From NCBI GenBank assembly GCA_963727955.1, contig CAVSII010000003.1, positions 310,001-374,000 on the forward strand: 64,000 nucleotides of DNA, given 5' to 3'. Positions 60,640-64,000 of this stretch are shown piece after piece (positions within the stretch are counted from its first letter, which is position 1; each line of letters opens with the position of its first letter). The notes under the pieces are model-generated. The model did not search any database, was not told where the DNA came from, and saw nothing but the letters and a program-made list of their open reading frames with translations. A program made the position numbers and the translations under genes. The stretch is from Bog-756 sp963727955. Its GTDB lineage: Bacteria > Actinomycetota > Acidimicrobiia > Acidimicrobiales > RAAP-2.

Positions 60640-62566
60640 GGGTCTCACCCCCCAGCACGGCCGGCGATCCGAACCGCCTGCCGGCCGGACCGGCCACGTG
60701 GGCGGTGGTGTCCTTGACCCAGGGCAGGCGGCCGTGGATGGCCTCGATGCCCAGGATGCCGTTGGCCGCCCGGCCGATGAGGATGATCCCGAGACCGGCG
60801 AAGAGGCCGAGTCCGTTGTTCCAGATCTGGCCGAGGACCACGAAGGTGACGGCGGCCATGAAAGCACCCGACACGGTGCGGATGCTCCAGACGGTCACGA
60901 ACAGGACGAAGATGATACTGGGGAAGATGTCGAAGTCCGAGGTCCCCACCACCTGCTGGACGGTCCCGTACAGGGCCCCGGCCAGACCGGCCATGCCGGC
61001 GGCGATGGCGAACACCGTCACCTTGGTGATGCCGATGTTGAGGCCGACCGTGGCGTAGGCGGCCTGCGAGTCGTTGAGGGCCACAAGCCGCCGGCCGAAC
61101 AGGCTGCGCCGGATGCCCAGCACCATCCACGCCCCCAGGACGAAGAAGGCGGTGACCAACAGAAACTCGGCCCTGTCGCCGCCAAAGTTGACACCGGGGA
61201 TGATGATGCGCCCGATGCTCACCCCACCGCTTCCGTATATATGGGTGTCGGTGAAGACGCCGTTGGCCATGGCGTCGGCAAAGGCAAAGGTGGCCAGGGC
61301 CAGGTAGAGGTCACGGAGACGGATAGTGGGAAGAGCGATGAGGGCGCCCACACCGGCACAGATCACCGTGGCCAGAATCAGCCCGAGGACGGATCCGCCG
61401 CCGGCGATCTTGCCCATGACGAAGGCGCCGATGCCCATGAACGAAAACTGGCACAGGGAGATCTGCCCGGAGTAGCCGGTCAACAGGACCAGCGACAGCC
61501 CCACCAGTCCGAGCGTCATGATCAAGCCGCCCAGGTCGAGAACGGTGGTCCCTTTGACCTCGGTGCTGCCGAATATCACGGCTACCACGATGGCCACCAC
61601 GAAGAAGGCGATGCCGGTGATGAACGACTCCCAACCCCCGGCCACCCGGGGCGCCCGGATGGTGGTGAGCCGCCCCACCGCCCGCAACCGCACCGAGGGC
61701 ACGGTGACCAGAGCGATGAAGAGGAAGATCATGGGCAGGGCCACGGTGATGTCGGGCACCAGGCTCTGGGGCAGGTGGGGCATCACGTAGTTGAGGACGT
61801 AGTTTTCGGCCAGACCGATGCCGATGGCGGCGACGAAGGTCACCGGGATGTTCTTGAGGCGACCGACGATGGCGGCGGCGTAGCCGTTGACCACCAGGAG
61901 GGTCATGGCCTCGATGCTGAGCCCGGTGGTCTGGGTGGGGGCCAGGAGCACACCGGCCAGGGCGGCCATGGCGAAGCCGAGGATCCAGCCGTACTGGCTC
62001 ATCCGGTTGGGGGAGACGCCGGACATGGCCAACAACTCGGGGTCATCGACGACGGCCCGCAGAGCGACACCGGTGCGAGTGGCATAGAAGAGGAAACGGA
62101 GAGCAACGGCCACGGCGGCGGCCACCCCGATGATGACGACTTCCTGGTACTGGATATTGATCCCCACCAGTCGGAACTGTCCGTTCACCATGTTGCCCAC
62201 CAGACGGGTGGTGCTGGCCCCCCAGGTCACGGTGGCGAACCCGGTGAGGATGACCAGCAGGCCGAGGGTGACCATCACCGGCCGTTCGGGCGAGGCGCCG
62301 TGCAACCGGCGCATAAGCCCGCGCTCGACCAACGCACCGCTGGCGCCCGCCCCGACGATGACGATGATCACCAGAGCCAACAGGATGTTGACGTGGTCCT
62401 GGGTCACCAGTCCCCAGTAGCAGAAGGCGGCGATCATGCCCACCGCCCCCTGGGCGAAGTTGAAGACACCCGAGGTGGTGTAGGTCACCACCAGCCCGGT
62501 GGCGGCGATGGCGTACCCGGCACCGAACATGATGCCGAACACGGTGTACTGAAGGAAGTTGCTCAC
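60626..62566 (-). CDS. Fused branched-chain amino acid permease LivH-LivM
   Basis: A 646-residue permease. Residues 1-290 match LivH (LQYTVFGIMFGAGYAIAATGLVVTYTTSGVFNFAQGA; RAVVDDPELLAMSGV) and 320-620 match LivM (GYSGQISLCQFSFMGIGAFVMG; LALATFAFADAMANGVF). In most bacteria these are two genes, so a fusion is notable. Each half has about eight helices. Start is the GTG at 62566, 59 nt after the binding protein stop. Confidence 0.93.
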   Translation of the reverse strand: MSNFLQYTVFGIMFGAGYAIAATGLVVTYTTSGVFNFAQGAVGMIAAFCYWGLVTQDHVNILLALVIIVIVGAGASGALVERGLMRRLHGASPERPVMVTLGLLVILTGFATVTWGASTTRLVGNMVNGQFRLVGINIQYQEVVIIGVAAAVAVALRFLFYATRTGVALRAVVDDPELLAMSGVSPNRMSQYGWILGFAMAALAGVLLAPTQTTGLSIEAMTLLVVNGYAAAIVGRLKNIPVTFVAAIGIGLAENYVLNYVMPHLPQSLVPDITVALPMIFLFIALVTVPSVRLRAVGRLTTIRAPRVAGGWESFITGIAFFVVAIVVAVIFGSTEVKGTTVLDLGGLIMTLGLVGLSLVLLTGYSGQISLCQFSFMGIGAFVMGKIAGGGSVLGLILATVICAGVGALIALPTIRLRDLYLALATFAFADAMANGVFTDTHIYGSGGVSIGRIIIPGVNFGGDRAEFLLVTAFFVLGAWMVLGIRRSLFGRRLVALNDSQAAYATVGLNIGITKVTVFAIAAGMAGLAGALYGTVQQVVGTSDFDIFPSIIFVLFVTVWSIRTVSGAFMAAVTFVVLGQIWNNGLGLFAGLGIILIGRAANGILGIEAIHGRLPWVKDTTAHVAGPAGRRFGSPAVLGGETRAAG

Positions 62567-62625
62567 CGCATCAATCCCGTTCCCCGGTGGACCACATCAG
62601 ATGACTTCGCTGCCCCCGACCCCGA

Positions 62626-63954
62626 TCAGGACGTCGGTGGCGTCACATACGAGTAGTCACATCGGTACCCGTGGGTGGCGCTGTTGACCGGAGGATCGTC
62701 CAACCGGGCGAACTCACCGTTGACCACTTGGCCAACCAGGTAACAGTTGGACGTGGTCCGGGCCACCGGGTTGCTGGTGGTCACGATGTTCTGACCGTTG
62801 AACGAGGTGATCTTGGACAGGGCCTTAAGGATCGAGCCCCGGCTGGGGTCGGATCCGGCGTTCTTGAGGGCCTGGACGAAGAGGGCCGTCGAGTTCCATG
62901 CGTACAGGGTGAACAGGTCGGTCTTCCAGCCGGGCGAGGCTACGTTCACCCAGTGGAGGAAGGTGCCGACGGCGGGGATGGTGGAGGAGTCCCCCCCGAG
63001 ATAGAGCGAGGCGTTCTGGTCGAGGTAGGCGCCGTTGACGGCGGCTGCACCCCCCGAGTCCGGGATCAGCGCGTTCGAGTAGGTAGCCGCCCCCAGCACC
63101 ACCTTGGGGTGCCAGTTCTGCTGGACGAGGTCCTTCAACAGGGCCGAGGCGTAGGAGGCCGGCATCTGGTCGAGGAAGATGACCTTGACGCCGGCGTTCT
63201 TCATGGCGATCACGTTCTGGGTGAAGTCGGTCTGGGTGTCGGCGTACTGCTGGTCATAGATGATCTTGTAGCCGACCTTCTCCATCACGTACTTCTCACC
63301 GGCCCAGTCGGCCAGCGTCGACGGGAGATCGGCGATGACCGTGCCCACTTTGTCCGTAGTGGCGGTCCCCAGCTTGTTCTTGAAGTACTGGAGCACACCC
63401 TCTTGCCACCCGCCTTGGAGTGGCACCGGGCTGTAGACGTTGGGCAGGTCGTTGGTGGACAGACTGAGAACCTCGGTCACGTCGGGGACACCCGGGTTCT
63501 GGGCCAGCACCGCCCCCCCGAAGCTGTCGAAGGTGGAGAAGCCCCCGACGAGGGCGGCGTCGGTGTTGATGGCGTTCTGAGTGGCCTGCCGGTTGCCTGT
63601 GCCCGAATACTGGTCGTCGGCGCTGTCGACCACCAGCTTGCGGCCGTTGACGCCACCCTCCGAGTTGATCATGTCGACATAGGCCTGGGTGCCCACCAGC
63701 GCCCCCTTGAAGAGGCCGCCGATGGCCAGGGTGGAAATGTTCCCGATCCGGACGGTGGAGGCGGTGATGCCGGTGTGATCGCTGAAGGCGCTCTGGGGGA
63801 TCGGCCGGCTGGAGCTGGCACCGGTTGTCCCCGTGCTCCCCGACGTCGTCGTGGTGGACGACGAATTGGTCGAACTACAGGCCACCGCGGTGGTGGCCAC
63901 CAACGCCACCAGACCCAATGCGGCCATGCGCGTCTTCCATGATGCAGAACTCAA
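62626..63954 (-). CDS. Branched-chain amino acid ABC transporter substrate-binding lipoprotein (LivJ-like)
   Basis: A 442-residue periplasmic-binding-fold lipoprotein. The signal peptide ends TTAVAC, a lipobox with Cys26, then a Ser/Thr-rich linker and the bilobal receptor domain (VRIGNISTLAIGGLFKGALVGTQAYVDMINSEGGVNGRKL). The start is the TTG at 63954, with GGGGGAG just upstream; an ATG at 63927 would lose the basic n-region of the signal peptide. It heads the transporter operon. Ligands of such proteins range from amino acids to amides and urea. Confidence 0.9.
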   Translation of the reverse strand: MSSASWKTRMAALGLVALVATTAVACSSTNSSSTTTTSGSTGTTGASSSRPIPQSAFSDHTGITASTVRIGNISTLAIGGLFKGALVGTQAYVDMINSEGGVNGRKLVVDSADDQYSGTGNRQATQNAINTDAALVGGFSTFDSFGGAVLAQNPGVPDVTEVLSLSTNDLPNVYSPVPLQGGWQEGVLQYFKNKLGTATTDKVGTVIADLPSTLADWAGEKYVMEKVGYKIIYDQQYADTQTDFTQNVIAMKNAGVKVIFLDQMPASYASALLKDLVQQNWHPKVVLGAATYSNALIPDSGGAAAVNGAYLDQNASLYLGGDSSTIPAVGTFLHWVNVASPGWKTDLFTLYAWNSTALFVQALKNAGSDPSRGSILKALSKITSFNGQNIVTTSNPVARTTSNCYLVGQVVNGEFARLDDPPVNSATHGYRCDYSYVTPPTS

Positions 63955-64000
63955 GGCTCCCCCTTGGTCTCAGTGCTGTGATGACGGTGCCGACGACCTG

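Overview
The window is high-GC, densely packed DNA from an actinobacterium. Markers are a four-cysteine WhiB next to a PdtaS-type histidine kinase, the actinobacterial families DUF3107, DUF3090, DUF3052 and SCO1664, an F420-type luciferase-like oxidoreductase, a stand-alone FrhB-family protein, an ECF sigma/RskA pair, and many leaderless genes with a TANNNT box 6-8 nt before the start codon. A complete System I cytochrome c maturation operon is unusual for Actinomycetota and, with the rest, makes me suspect Acidimicrobiia; that placement is inference. No tRNA, rRNA, CRISPR, prophage or insertion sequence was seen.

Layout. 1-10.8 kb: thiC (cut by the window edge), a Bcp peroxiredoxin, an Fpg/Nei glycosylase, an FrhB-family Fe-S protein, an MMPL exporter, the phosphatase-DUF3090-SCO1664 trio and an acyltransferase-3/SGNH protein. 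11-14.1 kb: etfBA, a glycerophosphodiesterase and whiB. 14.2-19.8 kb (minus): DUF3107, two Get3/ArsA-like ATPases (the second frameshifted in a homopolymer), an O-methyltransferase, a PHP phosphatase and pdtaS. 19.9-24.1 kb: dgt, a DUF2252 protein and a cyclopropane-fatty-acid synthase. 24.1-29.7 kb: an Fe-S cluster neighbourhood (Mrp/ApbC divergent from a SufR-like regulator and a cysteine desulfurase), then a quinone oxidoreductase, DUF3052 and a permease-like protein. 29.7-34.2 kb: small stress or redox genes, a TetR/SDR divergent pair with repeated operators, VKOR, and a DAHP synthase preceded by an aromatic leader-peptide attenuator.

34.2-44.1 kb (minus) is one long run of mostly touching genes: echA, gmd, ccdA and ccmABCDEFGH, with ccmH fused to a CcmI/TPR part. 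44.2-52.4 kb: a glycosyltransferase, TetR, a small HTH protein followed by an orphan consensus promoter with an internal palindrome, a saccharopine-dehydrogenase-like protein, a DUF4267-like membrane protein, an LLM oxidoreductase, sigma/anti-sigma, a diiron protein and DUF4395. 52.4-64 kb: LMW phosphatase, acyl-CoA dehydrogenase, cold-shock protein, divergent cysS/valS sharing one promoter heptamer, and a branched-chain amino-acid type ABC transporter (livF, livG, a fused livHM, livJ).

How it fits together: the cell handles fatty acids by beta-oxidation (acyl-CoA dehydrogenase, enoyl-CoA hydratase family, EtfAB), matures c-type cytochromes by System I with CcdA/CcmG/CcmH thiol chemistry, and builds Fe-S clusters under SufR-like control. 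The most interesting non-coding element is the Tyr-Trp-Trp-Phe leader and intrinsic terminator before the DAHP synthase gene, apparently a single attenuator that can read all three aromatic amino acids at the entry to the shikimate pathway.
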